Part shown: positions 15,814 to 23,549 of the stretch, piece by piece
How positions within the stretch are numbered: position 1 is the first letter of the stretch
Layout of the letters: the number at the start of each line of letters is the position of its first letter
Assembly (NCBI GenBank): GCA_029054965.1
Contig: JAIDEF010000075.1
Coordinates: forward strand, 1 to 28,706
Length of the DNA stretch: 28,706 bases
Reading direction: 5' to 3'
From: Eubacterium sp.
GTDB taxonomy: Bacteria; Bacillota; Clostridia; Oscillospirales; Acutalibacteraceae
Position numbers and translations under genes: made by a program
Notes under the pieces: generated by a model
The model's database searches: none
Seen by the model: only the letters and a program-made list of their open reading frames with translations
What the model was told of the DNA's origin: nothing

Positions 15814-15841
15814 TTTATATTATACTATATTTATATGTCAA
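15814..15841 (-). promoter_or_regulatory. Promoter for the nitroreductase-GDPD pair
   Basis: Minus strand: -35 TTGACA (15841-15836), which overlaps the last codons of asnB, 16-bp spacer, -10 TATAAA (15819-15814), 27 bases before the start codon. It would allow expression independent of asnB. Confidence 0.65.
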
Positions 15842-17654
15842 ATTCAACATTGTAATTTTTAATCCATACATAAATCTGGAAAATATATGCAAGCACCTGA
15901 GGCGCCGCCATCAGCTGACCATACCATGGCTCTGTCAGACTGTCTGGATTTTGCATAAGATTAAACACAGCATCTTTATTGAGCATTTCGCCGAGGGGAC
16001 AGGTTTTATCGTTAAGAGCAACGGCTGCAAGCTCCGACACAGCTTTAAGATAAGCCGGGTTATGGGTCTTTGGATAAGGGCTTTTTTTGCGCCATACAAT
16101 TTCTTCAGGCAAATCATTTTCAAAGGCTTTTCGCAGTATCCCTTTTTCCCTGCCGTCGAGCGCCTTTATTTCCCAAGGCATATTATAGGCATATTCAACA
16201 AGTCTGTAATCGCAAAACGGAACACGCACCTCTAACGATGATTCCATACTCATAACATCCTTGCGATACAGAAGAGTCTGCATAAACCATTTAAGGTTGA
16301 GAATGAACATTTCTCTCATTCTTTTTTCAAGCACACTGTCACTTTCAAGAAAAGACACCTGTGAAATTGTACTGTCATAAGCACTTTTCAGATATTCCTC
16401 GCCGTATGGCAAAAAGCCGTCTCTTAAAATACTGCGTCTTGCGGCAGTCGATCTTGACCACGGAAAAACCTCTTCAAACAGAATTTCCTTTCTGTGATAC
16501 CATGGATAGCCGCCGAAAATTTCATCAGCACATTCACCTGACAAACAGACTGTGAAATCCTTTTTTACCTCTTTGCAAAACAGCAGCAGTGAAGAATCAA
16601 CATCTGCAAAGGCAGGCAGTCCCCTGGCAATCGCAGCCTCTCCGAGAGCTTTTGCCACATCATTGTTATCAAGAACAACATTATGGTGAACTGAATCAAT
16701 ATAATCACTTATCAAGCCGATATAATCACTGTCCTTGTTCGGCTGAAAAAGACTCTTTTTAAAATAAATATCATTATCTACATAATCGACGGAAAATGTA
16801 TTAAGTTGCTCTCCCCTGCTTTTGTAATAATCAGAAGCAACCTTAGATATGATTGATGAATCAAGACCGCCGCTTAAAAATGTTGCAAGAGGAACATCGG
16901 AAACAAGCTGACGCTCAATTGAATCCTTAACAAGAGAATAGGTATGCTCAATTGCCTGCTCTCTGCTTTCAGTATTAACAGCAGCAGTTAGCTTCCAGTA
17001 TGAATTAATTTCAATATTTCCGTTTTTAACAGTCATATAGCTGGCAGGAGGCAATTCCTTAATATCTTTAAAAATTCCGTTTCCTATTGTCTTTGCAGGA
17101 CCAAGCATAAATATTTCATTGAGTCCGTTCTCATCCACCACAGGCTTAATATCAGGCACGCACAGAAGAGTGCTTATTCTGCTGGCAAAAGCAAATTGCT
17201 TTGGCTTTGATGAATAATAAAGAGGCTTTACACCGATTCTGTCACGGGCGATGAAAAGGCTTTTATCCATTTCATTGTAAACAGCATAGGCAAAAATACC
17301 ATTAAGCTTTTTAACACTGCTTTCACCCCATTTGTCAAAAGCCTTTAATACAACCTCTGTATCACAATGGGTATCAAAGGTATAACCAAATGATTTGAGC
17401 ATATCCCTGACCTCATCGGTATTATAGAGCTCGCCGTTATAAGCAATAATATAATTACCGAAACGCATCGGCTGAGAACCCTTCTCAACATCAATAACCG
17501 CAAGCCTTCTGTGTATTAAAGCGATGTTACGGTCAACATATTCACCTTTTCCGTCAGGTCCTCTCATTTTTAGTGATAAGCTCATTTTTTCAATGACAGG
17601 CTTTTCAGCCCTTAAATCTATGGAAGAAGATAAAATTCCTGCTATTCCGCACAT
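15831..17654 (-). CDS. asnB: Asparagine synthase (glutamine-hydrolysing)
   Basis: An ATP-dependent amidotransferase making asparagine from aspartate and glutamine, in the cytosol. It has 607 residues in two domains: an N-terminal class-II glutaminase (about 1-200) with nucleophile Cys2 after the initiator Met (MCGIAGIL), plus MRGPDGKGEY, AYNGELYN and HCDTE; and a C-terminal synthetase (about 235-600) with the PP-loop SGGLDSS at 261-267, CLSGECADEIFGGYPW and the KSPYPKTHNP segment. The ATG is preceded by GAGGTGAT. All key residues are present. The bulky glutaminase Cys2 context matches the long AsnB group of Firmicutes. It diverges from an XRE regulator gene across a 144-base control region. 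Confidence 0.95.
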   Translation of the reverse strand: MCGIAGILSSSIDLRAEKPVIEKMSLSLKMRGPDGKGEYVDRNIALIHRRLAVIDVEKGSQPMRFGNYIIAYNGELYNTDEVRDMLKSFGYTFDTHCDTEVVLKAFDKWGESSVKKLNGIFAYAVYNEMDKSLFIARDRIGVKPLYYSSKPKQFAFASRISTLLCVPDIKPVVDENGLNEIFMLGPAKTIGNGIFKDIKELPPASYMTVKNGNIEINSYWKLTAAVNTESREQAIEHTYSLVKDSIERQLVSDVPLATFLSGGLDSSIISKVASDYYKSRGEQLNTFSVDYVDNDIYFKKSLFQPNKDSDYIGLISDYIDSVHHNVVLDNNDVAKALGEAAIARGLPAFADVDSSLLLFCKEVKKDFTVCLSGECADEIFGGYPWYHRKEILFEEVFPWSRSTAARRSILRDGFLPYGEEYLKSAYDSTISQVSFLESDSVLEKRMREMFILNLKWFMQTLLYRKDVMSMESSLEVRVPFCDYRLVEYAYNMPWEIKALDGREKGILRKAFENDLPEEIVWRKKSPYPKTHNPAYLKAVSELAAVALNDKTCPLGEMLNKDAVFNLMQNPDSLTEPWYGQLMAAPQVLAYIFQIYVWIKNYNVEFDI

Positions 17655-17752
17655 ATATAAATCACCTCAGCTTACTATATGTATTTTGTGAGAAATAGTG
17701 ACAAAAAATCAAAATGTTAACTTCAGTTGACAAAATTTCCATTGAAAATTGC

Positions 17753-17781
17753 TGGAAAGCAACTACCGGATATGGTATATT
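17753..17781 (+). promoter_or_regulatory. Putative promoter for the XRE/DUF4097 pair
   Basis: Extended -10 TGGTATATT (hexamer 17776-17781) with a weak -35 TGGAAA (17753-17758) at 17 bp, 17 bases before the ATG. Upstream, TGTTAAC-TTCA-GTTGACA (17715-17732) is a near-perfect inverted repeat in the asnB/XRE intergenic space and is a candidate regulator site. Confidence 0.45.
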
Positions 17782-17798
17782 TGTGTTGAGGTGATAAA

Positions 17799-18539
17799 AT
17801 GACATTAGGAAACAGACTTTACGAAATGAGAAAGGAAAAGGGTCTGTCACAGGAAAAGACAGCAGAGGTGCTTGGTGTAACAAGGCAGACTATATCAAAG
17901 TGGGAAACAGATCAGTCAACTCCTGATTTTGATAAAATACTGCCTCTGTGCGAGCTTTACGGAATCAGCACCGAGGAACTGCTGACAGGAAAAAAGCAGG
18001 AAAACTGCAGCACAGATAATACAGACAGCTGCAATGACAGTACAGTTAATAATAAATATAATTATGATAACCAATATAGCTATTACAGCGATACTGCACA
18101 GAACGATGATATCAATAATGAGATAAATGATAAAACAGCAAACGGCAGAAAAAGATTTGCAATACTTACATCAATAGCAGTTTGTATGTATATACTTTCA
18201 GTAGTGCCGCCGATTGTTTTTGACGGCAGCGATATATCCACTGCTGCATTTTTCGTTATAATCGCACTGGCAACCATGCTGATTGTTTTCGGTGCTCTGT
18301 CAAAGCCGAAAAGACACGTAAACAACGAATATGAAAACGTTATGACAGGTCAAAAAAGATTATATAAACAGATAACAGGTATTTTATCAGGTATAACACT
18401 TTGTATTTATCTGACAATCAGCTTTCTTACAAGCCGATGGGATATGACATGGATTATATGGATAATTTATGGTATCGTCTGCAAAATTGTAGATTTGGTA
18501 TTAACACTTAAGGAGAGTGATAAAGATGGAGAAAAATAA
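17799..18539 (+). CDS. XRE-family regulator with a four-helix membrane domain
   Basis: A 246-residue protein joining a DNA-binding and a membrane domain. Residues 4-60 are a Cro/C1-type helix-turn-helix (LGNRLYEMRKEKGLSQEKTAEVLGVTRQTISKWETD). Residues 66-116 are a polar, Asn/Asp/Tyr-rich linker. Four hydrophobic segments follow at about 120-138, 146-167, 190-210 and 215-236. This architecture is widespread in Firmicutes next to genes for membrane or cell-envelope stress proteins. The ATG has TTGAGGTGAT upstream. It overlaps the next gene by 14 bases, so the two are translated together. A membrane-signal-dependent control of its own operon is inferred; the signal is unknown. Confidence 0.88.
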   Translation: MTLGNRLYEMRKEKGLSQEKTAEVLGVTRQTISKWETDQSTPDFDKILPLCELYGISTEELLTGKKQENCSTDNTDSCNDSTVNNKYNYDNQYSYYSDTAQNDDINNEINDKTANGRKRFAILTSIAVCMYILSVVPPIVFDGSDISTAAFFVIIALATMLIVFGALSKPKRHVNNEYENVMTGQKRLYKQITGILSGITLCIYLTISFLTSRWDMTWIIWIIYGIVCKIVDLVLTLKESDKDGEK

Positions 18540-19275
18540 CAGAGGCTTACTTATTACACTTATTATTCTGCTCAGCATCATTGCGTTGCTGCTTTCAGGT
18601 ATGTTTACATTTTCTTTAATATCAGGGACACGTTTACTCGGCTCATTCATTCCTATAAAAGCACAGACTATTTTTGACCAGAGCTACAATGCTGATGAAA
18701 TAAAGAATATTGCAATTGACAGCAGTGCAGGCGACATAACAGTTAAAGTCAGCAATGACGGAAAAATCAGACTTACTGCCAACGGATTAAGCAGTGATAA
18801 TTTCAGTGCTGTGGCTGATGGCAGCACACTAAGCATATCAAGCAAGGAGCTGAAAGGAAAATATAAGTTTTTCCCCTTCGGTGCACTAAAAGAAGGCACT
18901 GATATTGTACTATATATTCCGAGAGAAATTGATTCAGTTGACATAACATCCAACTTTGGTAATATTGACATTGAGAATTATATTGTTACAAACCTTACCA
19001 TAAACACTGATATGGGCAACATTGATGCAGAAAAGCTTGGCGGCTCATTTGACATTAACACTAATATGGGCAATATTGATATTGAAAAAATCGATATAAC
19101 TTCAAATTCAAAAGCCGCAACCAATATGGGTGACATTGACATTGAAAGAACAAATGAGATAAATATTTACGCAAAAACCTCTATGGGTGATTGTGATGTC
19201 AAGGACAACACACCGACTGCCTCAGTTATATTAACTGCCCAAACAGATATGGGTAATATTGATATAAATGATTAA
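18526..19275 (+). CDS. DUF4097-family membrane-anchored beta-repeat protein
   Basis: A 249-residue protein with one N-terminal membrane helix (about residues 7-32) and an outside domain of the DUF4097 beta-strand repeat type. Six short repeats of the form x-M-G-N/D-I-D-I-E occur at residues 144, 163, 181, 201, 220 and 242, spaced 18 to 22 residues apart. This is the regular ladder expected for stacked beta rungs. The first half has SAGDITVKVSNDGKIRLTA, another DUF4097 feature. ATG 18526 is preferred to GTG 18517 because AAGGAG at 18510-18515 sits at a suitable distance. It is translationally coupled to the XRE regulator. The molecular role of the family is not known; a sensor, anti-sigma-like or scaffold role is possible. 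Confidence 0.87.
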   Translation: MEKNNRGLLITLIILLSIIALLLSGMFTFSLISGTRLLGSFIPIKAQTIFDQSYNADEIKNIAIDSSAGDITVKVSNDGKIRLTANGLSSDNFSAVADGSTLSISSKELKGKYKFFPFGALKEGTDIVLYIPREIDSVDITSNFGNIDIENYIVTNLTINTDMGNIDAEKLGGSFDINTNMGNIDIEKIDITSNSKAATNMGDIDIERTNEINIYAKTSMGDCDVKDNTPTASVILTAQTDMGNIDIND

Positions 19276-19359
19276 TAATTAATTGTGACAGTATTTTTAA
19301 ATGGCTTAATTTGTGTATTTTAACTAAATTATTGCCAATATTTTTTACACTGCCTTTTA

Positions 19360-19388
19360 TTGAAAAATAGGCTGTGCTATTGTAAAAT
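19360..19388 (+). promoter_or_regulatory. Promoter for the phosphoribosyltransferase-like gene
   Basis: -35 TTGAAA (19360-19365), 17-bp spacer, -10 TAAAAT (19383-19388). The expected transcript start near 19395 favours the ATG at 19424 over the one at 19403. Confidence 0.65.
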
Positions 19389-19423
19389 AGAATAAGTAAG
19401 ATATGAAAGGCAGTGAGAAATAT

Positions 19424-20068
19424 ATGGATAAACCTGTTTACACAATTACTTCACACAGGGATGAGAGGGTGTTCATTCACGCAATGCCCGGTCACTATAT
19501 CTCGGCATCAAACCACATGAATTATTACATAGGCACATCCGATATCAAGCACAATCACGATGTTTCTGTTGATGCAGCAATGCTGCTTGCTCAGTATTAT
19601 AATGAAAGAAGCATTAAGGTTGATACTGTTCTGTGCCTTTATGAAACACAGGCACTTGGGGCCTACCTTGCCCACGAGCTGTCAAGACCGAATATGCTTA
19701 ATCCGAATCCGGAAAACAAGGTTTACGTGCTTGGCTCGGAATACGACTCAGCAGGCAATCTGATTTTCCGTGATAATTTAAAGAAGCTTATCAGCTCAAA
19801 GGATGTTGTTATTCTAATTTCCTGTATCACCAGCGGCAAAACTGTTGAAAGAGCTGTTGAAAGTATTTCATACTACGGCGGCAGAGTAGTTGGTATTTCA
19901 TCCGTTTTCTCTGCTATTGATAAGGTTGAGGGTATGGAAATCAACACAATTTTCAATAAAGACGATGTACCCGGCTATGCAGCATACACCCCCCATAGCT
20001 GCCCGCACTGTGCTGCAGGTGAAAAGGTCGATGCAATTGCCAACGGCTACGGATATTCCCTTCTTTAA
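19424..20068 (+). CDS. Phosphoribosyltransferase-like protein (orotate PRTase-related)
   Basis: A 214-residue protein of the type-I phosphoribosyltransferase fold. The best sign is DVVILISCITSGKTVERAVESISYYGGRVVGI at about residues 127-158, which matches the PRPP-binding strand-loop (usually VDD..TTG) but with Ser-Cys in place of the two acidic residues. Orotate PRTases often have a divergent loop, yet loss of both acids leaves catalysis uncertain. The segment VDTVLCLYETQALGAYLAHEL is the substrate-side helix. The C-terminal HSCPHCAAGEKVDAIANGYGYSLL adds a CxxC that may bind zinc. No pyr genes are nearby, so a housekeeping pyrimidine role is not supported by context. It is followed by the leucine T-box, not by a terminator. 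Confidence 0.72.
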   Translation: MDKPVYTITSHRDERVFIHAMPGHYISASNHMNYYIGTSDIKHNHDVSVDAAMLLAQYYNERSIKVDTVLCLYETQALGAYLAHELSRPNMLNPNPENKVYVLGSEYDSAGNLIFRDNLKKLISSKDVVILISCITSGKTVERAVESISYYGGRVVGISSVFSAIDKVEGMEINTIFNKDDVPGYAAYTPHSCPHCAAGEKVDAIANGYGYSLL

Positions 20069-20075
20069 TTGACTC

Positions 20076-20103
20076 TTGACAAATATTTTTTATTTGCTAT
20101 AAT
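20076..20103 (+). promoter_or_regulatory. Promoter of the leuA T-box transcript
   Basis: -35 TTGACA (20076-20081), 16-bp spacer with an extended TGC, -10 TATAAT (20098-20103). It is near-perfect, as expected for a gene controlled mainly by downstream antitermination. Confidence 0.9.
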
Positions 20104-20109
20104 ATTTAT

Positions 20110-20392
20110 ACAACTTAATAGTACCCATATCAAAGGCAATGAAGCAGAAAAAGACCTTATTTATTCAGTTTCAGAGAATCGGCGGCAGGTGAAAGCCGAT
20201 ACGGATTATTTGGTGCATAGCTCTCTGCGGAGCCGCTGTTTTGAATAGAAATGAATAGGAACAGCCGTGTTGTTACGTTACAAACAAAGGCATTGATTGA
20301 TGCTAAAGGGCAATTTATTTGCTGAAATAGGGTGGTACCACGTATAATTATTACGTCCCTATACATTACTGTATAGGGGCTTATTTTTTTGT
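20110..20392 (+). ncRNA. T-box leader (leucine) with terminator, upstream of leuA
   Basis: The conserved T-box sequence AGGGTGGTACCACG is at 20329-20342. It is followed by an intrinsic terminator: a 10-bp stem at 20355-20364 with 20371-20380, then a T-rich tail. ATAGGG before the T-box can pair with CCCTAT in the terminator stem (20357-20362), giving the alternative antiterminator. A Stem-I-like region is seen at about 20170-20230, with the hairpin ATCGGC(GGCAGGTGAAA)GCCGAT (20179-20200) and the AGAGA element. Uncharged tRNA binds the specifier and the T-box bulge and lets transcription continue. A Leu specifier CTC is available at 20221-20223, which suits leuA, but I could not fold the stem fully and the exact codon is uncertain. 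Confidence 0.9.
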
Positions 20393-20427
20393 TCCTATGC
20401 ATCGAAAGTGAAAGGAGATTCTTAATT

Positions 20428-22164
20428 ATGAAAAAAGGGTATGAAAAATACGTTGGCTTCAAGCCGATAAACATCCCGGACCGTACATGGCCCGACAAAA
20501 CCATCACCAAGGCGCCTATCTGGTGCTCAGTTGATATGCGTGATGGTAATCAGTCACTTGTTGACCCGATGAACCTTCAGGAAAAGCTCGAGCTTTTCTC
20601 AACTCTTGTTGAAATCGGAGTTAAGGAAATTGAGGTAGGCTTCCCTTCAGCAAGCGAAACCGAATATGAAATTTTAAGAACACTCATTGACGGCGGTTAC
20701 ATTCCTGATGATGTTACAATTCAGGTACTTGTGCAGGCAAGACCGCACCTTATCAAGAAAACCTTTGAGGCTATAAAGGGTGCAAAGAATGTAATTGTTC
20801 ATTTTTACAACTCCACATCAACACTGCAGAGAAAGGTTGTTTTCAAAACCGATATGCAGGGTGTAATCGATATTGCAGTTAAGGGTGCAAGGCTTATTTA
20901 TGAGCTGACAGAGGAGCAGAAAAAATCCAATCCTGAAACAAACATCCGCTTTGAATACAGCCCTGAAAGCTTTACAGGAACTGAAATGGACAACGCTGTT
21001 GAAATATGCCGTCAGGTTATGGAGGAGCTTCATATCACGAAGGAAAATCCGATTATACTCAACCTGCCTTCAACTGTTGAAGGCTCAACACCAAACGGCT
21101 ATGCAGACCAGATTGAATATTTCTGTCGTCATTTACCAAACCGTGATGCAGCAATCATTTCACTTCACCCACACAATGACAGAGGCACAGGTGTTGCTGC
21201 AGCCGAGCTTGCACTGCTTGCAGGTGCTGACAGAATTGAGGGCACACTGTTCGGAAATGGTGAAAGAACAGGTAATGTTGACTTAGTTACCCTTGCACTT
21301 AATATGTGGACACAGGGTGTTGACCCTGAGCTTGATTTCCACAACATCAATAAAATCAAAGAGGTTTACGAACGCACAACAAAAATGGCTGTTCCACCAC
21401 GTCACCCGTACGCCGGCGAGCTTGTTTTCACTGCATTCTCAGGCTCACACCAGGATGCTATCAACAAGGGCAAAATGTATATGGAGGAAAGCGGCACTGA
21501 GCTTTGGGAGGTACCATACCTTCCTATTGACCCTGCCGATGTGGGCAGAGAATACGAGCCTATTATCCGTATCAACTCACAGAGCGGAAAGGGCGGCACT
21601 GCATATATACTTGCAAATGATTACGGCATCAAAATGCCTAAGGCTATGCACCCTGAATTTGGTGCAGTTGTACAGAAGGCTTGTGATGAAAAGGGCAAGG
21701 AGCTTCATAATCAGGAAATATTCGACCTCTTCCAGGAGGAATACAGAAATGTGTGCGGTCCTTACAGACTACTAAACTACAAAATCAGTGAGGAGAAAAA
21801 CGAGGCGGATTATATGACCTCTGTTCACTTTACAGGCGAGATTAAGTATAAGGACAATGAGCCTGTAAAAATTGAGGGTGTAGGCTCAGGACCTATCGGT
21901 GCATTCTGCCAGGCTATGAATGAAATCGGTCTTACAGGCTACGAGTTCGTCGACTACAGCGAGCACGCAATTGCAGTAGGCTCTGACTCAAAGGCAATCA
22001 GCTACATTCACCTTAAGAATCCACAGGGCAAGGATGTATTCGGTATCGGTGTAAGCCACAACATCAGCTATGCCTCAATGAAGGGCATTATCTGTGCTAT
22101 CAACCGTGATCAGGATGACACAATGCGTGATGACACAATGCCCGGCATTTTTGATGTTTGCTGA
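20428..22164 (+). CDS. leuA: 2-isopropylmalate synthase, type 2
   Basis: Catalyses the first committed step of leucine synthesis, acetyl-CoA plus 2-oxoisovalerate to 2-isopropylmalate. The 578-residue length and the opening KYVGFKPINIPDRTWPDKTITKAPIWCSVDMRDGNQ are those of the LeuA type-2 group (longer, also found in fungi and actinobacteria). The catalytic Arg38-Asp39 (DMRDGNQ) and metal-binding His247 and His249 (ISLHPHNDRGTG) are visible. A C-terminal regulatory domain of about 140 residues follows (HFTGEIKYKDNEPVKIEGVGSGPIGAF and onward), the site of leucine feedback in the family. The ATG has AAAGGAGA nine bases upstream. It is controlled by the T-box, and leuB follows 241 bases later on the same strand without an evident terminator between. 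Confidence 0.96.
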   Translation: MKKGYEKYVGFKPINIPDRTWPDKTITKAPIWCSVDMRDGNQSLVDPMNLQEKLELFSTLVEIGVKEIEVGFPSASETEYEILRTLIDGGYIPDDVTIQVLVQARPHLIKKTFEAIKGAKNVIVHFYNSTSTLQRKVVFKTDMQGVIDIAVKGARLIYELTEEQKKSNPETNIRFEYSPESFTGTEMDNAVEICRQVMEELHITKENPIILNLPSTVEGSTPNGYADQIEYFCRHLPNRDAAIISLHPHNDRGTGVAAAELALLAGADRIEGTLFGNGERTGNVDLVTLALNMWTQGVDPELDFHNINKIKEVYERTTKMAVPPRHPYAGELVFTAFSGSHQDAINKGKMYMEESGTELWEVPYLPIDPADVGREYEPIIRINSQSGKGGTAYILANDYGIKMPKAMHPEFGAVVQKACDEKGKELHNQEIFDLFQEEYRNVCGPYRLLNYKISEEKNEADYMTSVHFTGEIKYKDNEPVKIEGVGSGPIGAFCQAMNEIGLTGYEFVDYSEHAIAVGSDSKAISYIHLKNPQGKDVFGIGVSHNISYASMKGIICAINRDQDDTMRDDTMPGIFDVC

Positions 22165-22180
22165 TTTAAGGATTGTTATC

Positions 22181-22393
22181 ATGGAAATTATTTCTATTTT
22201 AATATCGGCACTTTCAGTAATTGTCGGAATAACTCTGTTTTTTGCTTTAGTTAACCTTATAAAGCTAATCAAAACCAACAGTGACAAAACAGTATAAAGC
22301 ATTTCGGACAAATTAAATAAAAATATGACTGCTGTTGCTGTTTTAACTGTTTTTGCAGTAATATTATGTGCTGTAAACATTTTCATAAAATAA
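22181..22393 (+). pseudogene. Small hydrophobic ORF(s) between leuA and leuB, split by one in-frame TAA
   Basis: An ATG at 22181 preceded by AAGGA (22168-22172) opens a 38-codon frame: MEIISILISALSVIVGITLF and a second half with a Lys-rich end. It encodes one membrane helix (about residues 3-27) and stops at a TAA at 22295-22297. The same frame then continues for 9 codons of polar residues and a second helix (MTAVAVLTVFAVILCAVNIF region), stopping at 22391-22393, only 12 bases before leuB. Without that single TAA it would be a 70-residue, two-helix membrane protein. Two separate tiny proteins (38 and 22 residues), a nonsense-mutated gene, or chance are all possible; I see no known family. Confidence 0.45.
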
Positions 22394-22405
22394 TCGGAGG
22401 ATGCT

Positions 22406-23476
22406 ATGAACAACTATAAAATTACAGTATTAAAGGGCGACGGAATCGGCCCTGAAATTGTTGACGAATGTATAAAGGTGCTTGACAAGGCAGGTGAAAA
22501 ATTCGGCTTTAAGCTTGATTATGATTATCAGCTTTTAGGCGGTGCTGCAATTGACGCAACAGGTGTTCCCTTCCCTAAGGAAACAGAAACTGCCTGCAAG
22601 GCAAGCGATGCAGTTCTTCTTGGATCCGTAGGTGGTCCAAAATGGGATACACTGCCGAGCGAAATCAGACCTGAAAAGGGACTGCTTGCAATCCGTGAGG
22701 CACTTGGCTTATTTGCAAACCTTCGTCCTGCAAAGATTTTTGCTCCGCTTAAATCTGCATCTCCTATTAAAGAGGAAATCATCGGCGATGAGCTTGACAT
22801 CCTTATTGTAAGAGAGCTTACAGGCGGAATATATTTTGGTGACAGAGCAACCTATGAGGAGAATGGTGTTGTTGGTGCATACGACACTGAGCGTTACACC
22901 TATCCTGAAATCAAGAGAATTGTTGTTGCAGGCTTTGAGTACGCTATGAAGAGAAGCAAGCGACTCACCTGTGTTGACAAGGCTAACGTTCTTGACAGCT
23001 CAAAGCTCTGGAGAAAGGTAATGGAGGAAACCTCAAAGGATTACCCTGAGGTTGAGGTTTCATATATGTATGTTGACAACTGTGCAATGCAGTTGGTACG
23101 CAATCCAAATCAGTTCGACACAATCGTTACATCAAATATTTTTGGTGATATTCTTTCTGATGAGGCATCAATGATAAGCGGCTCAATCGGTATGCTCGCA
23201 TCTGCTTCACTGGCAGAAGGCACATTTGGTCTTTATGAGCCTATTCACGGCTCTGCTCCTGACATTGCAGGTCAGGGCAAGGCCAATCCGTTAGCTACTA
23301 TTCTTTCAGGTGCAATGATGCTCAGATATTCACTTAACGAGAGTGAAGCAGCCGACGCTATTGAAAAGGCAGTTGACACTGCTTTAACCAAGGCAAGAAC
23401 ACCTGATATTGCTGAGTACGGGCTTGAAACCGTTAACACCTCACAGATGGGTGACATTGTAGCAGATTTATTATAA
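22406..23476 (+). CDS. leuB: 3-isopropylmalate dehydrogenase
   Basis: An NAD-dependent oxidative decarboxylase converting 3-isopropylmalate to 2-oxoisocaproate. It has 356 residues, a full-length LeuB. Seen are [14 protein letters not shown] at the N-terminus, [34 protein letters not shown], the substrate/metal site at [33 protein letters not shown], and [18 protein letters not shown], the NAD-site loop. The ATG has CGGAGGA seven bases upstream. The gene probably shares the T-box-controlled transcript of leuA. leuC and leuD, which normally lie between or beside these genes, are not in the window. A terminator follows. Confidence 0.96.
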   Translation: MNNYKITVLKGDGIGPEIVDECIKVLDKAGEKFGFKLDYDYQLLGGAAIDATGVPFPKETETACKASDAVLLGSVGGPKWDTLPSEIRPEKGLLAIREALGLFANLRPAKIFAPLKSASPIKEEIIGDELDILIVRELTGGIYFGDRATYEENGVVGAYDTERYTYPEIKRIVVAGFEYAMKRSKRLTCVDKANVLDSSKLWRKVMEETSKDYPEVEVSYMYVDNCAMQLVRNPNQFDTIVTSNIFGDILSDEASMISGSIGMLASASLAEGTFGLYEPIHGSAPDIAGQGKANPLATILSGAMMLRYSLNESEAADAIEKAVDTALTKARTPDIAEYGLETVNTSQMGDIVADLL

Positions 23477-23485
23477 TAAAAATAT

Positions 23486-23524
23486 ACAATCGGGGTTCTT
23501 GAATAAGAATCCCGATTTTTTTAG
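23486..23524 (+). terminator. Terminator after leuB
   Basis: A 13-bp stem with one G-T pair (23488-23500 with 23505-23517), a 4-base loop and a run of T. It ends the leuA-leuB unit. Confidence 0.9.
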
Positions 23525-23549
23525 TATTTGAAAGGAGAAATAATCTTAC

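Noticed and set aside
20157..20510. Minus-strand ORF of 117 codons over the leucine leader
   Set aside because: It lies opposite the T-box RNA and the leuA start and reflects the base composition of those elements.
21293..21775. Plus-strand ORF of 160 codons in another frame of leuA
   Set aside because: It overlaps the strongly supported leuA frame fully and has no ribosome site or recognisable domain.
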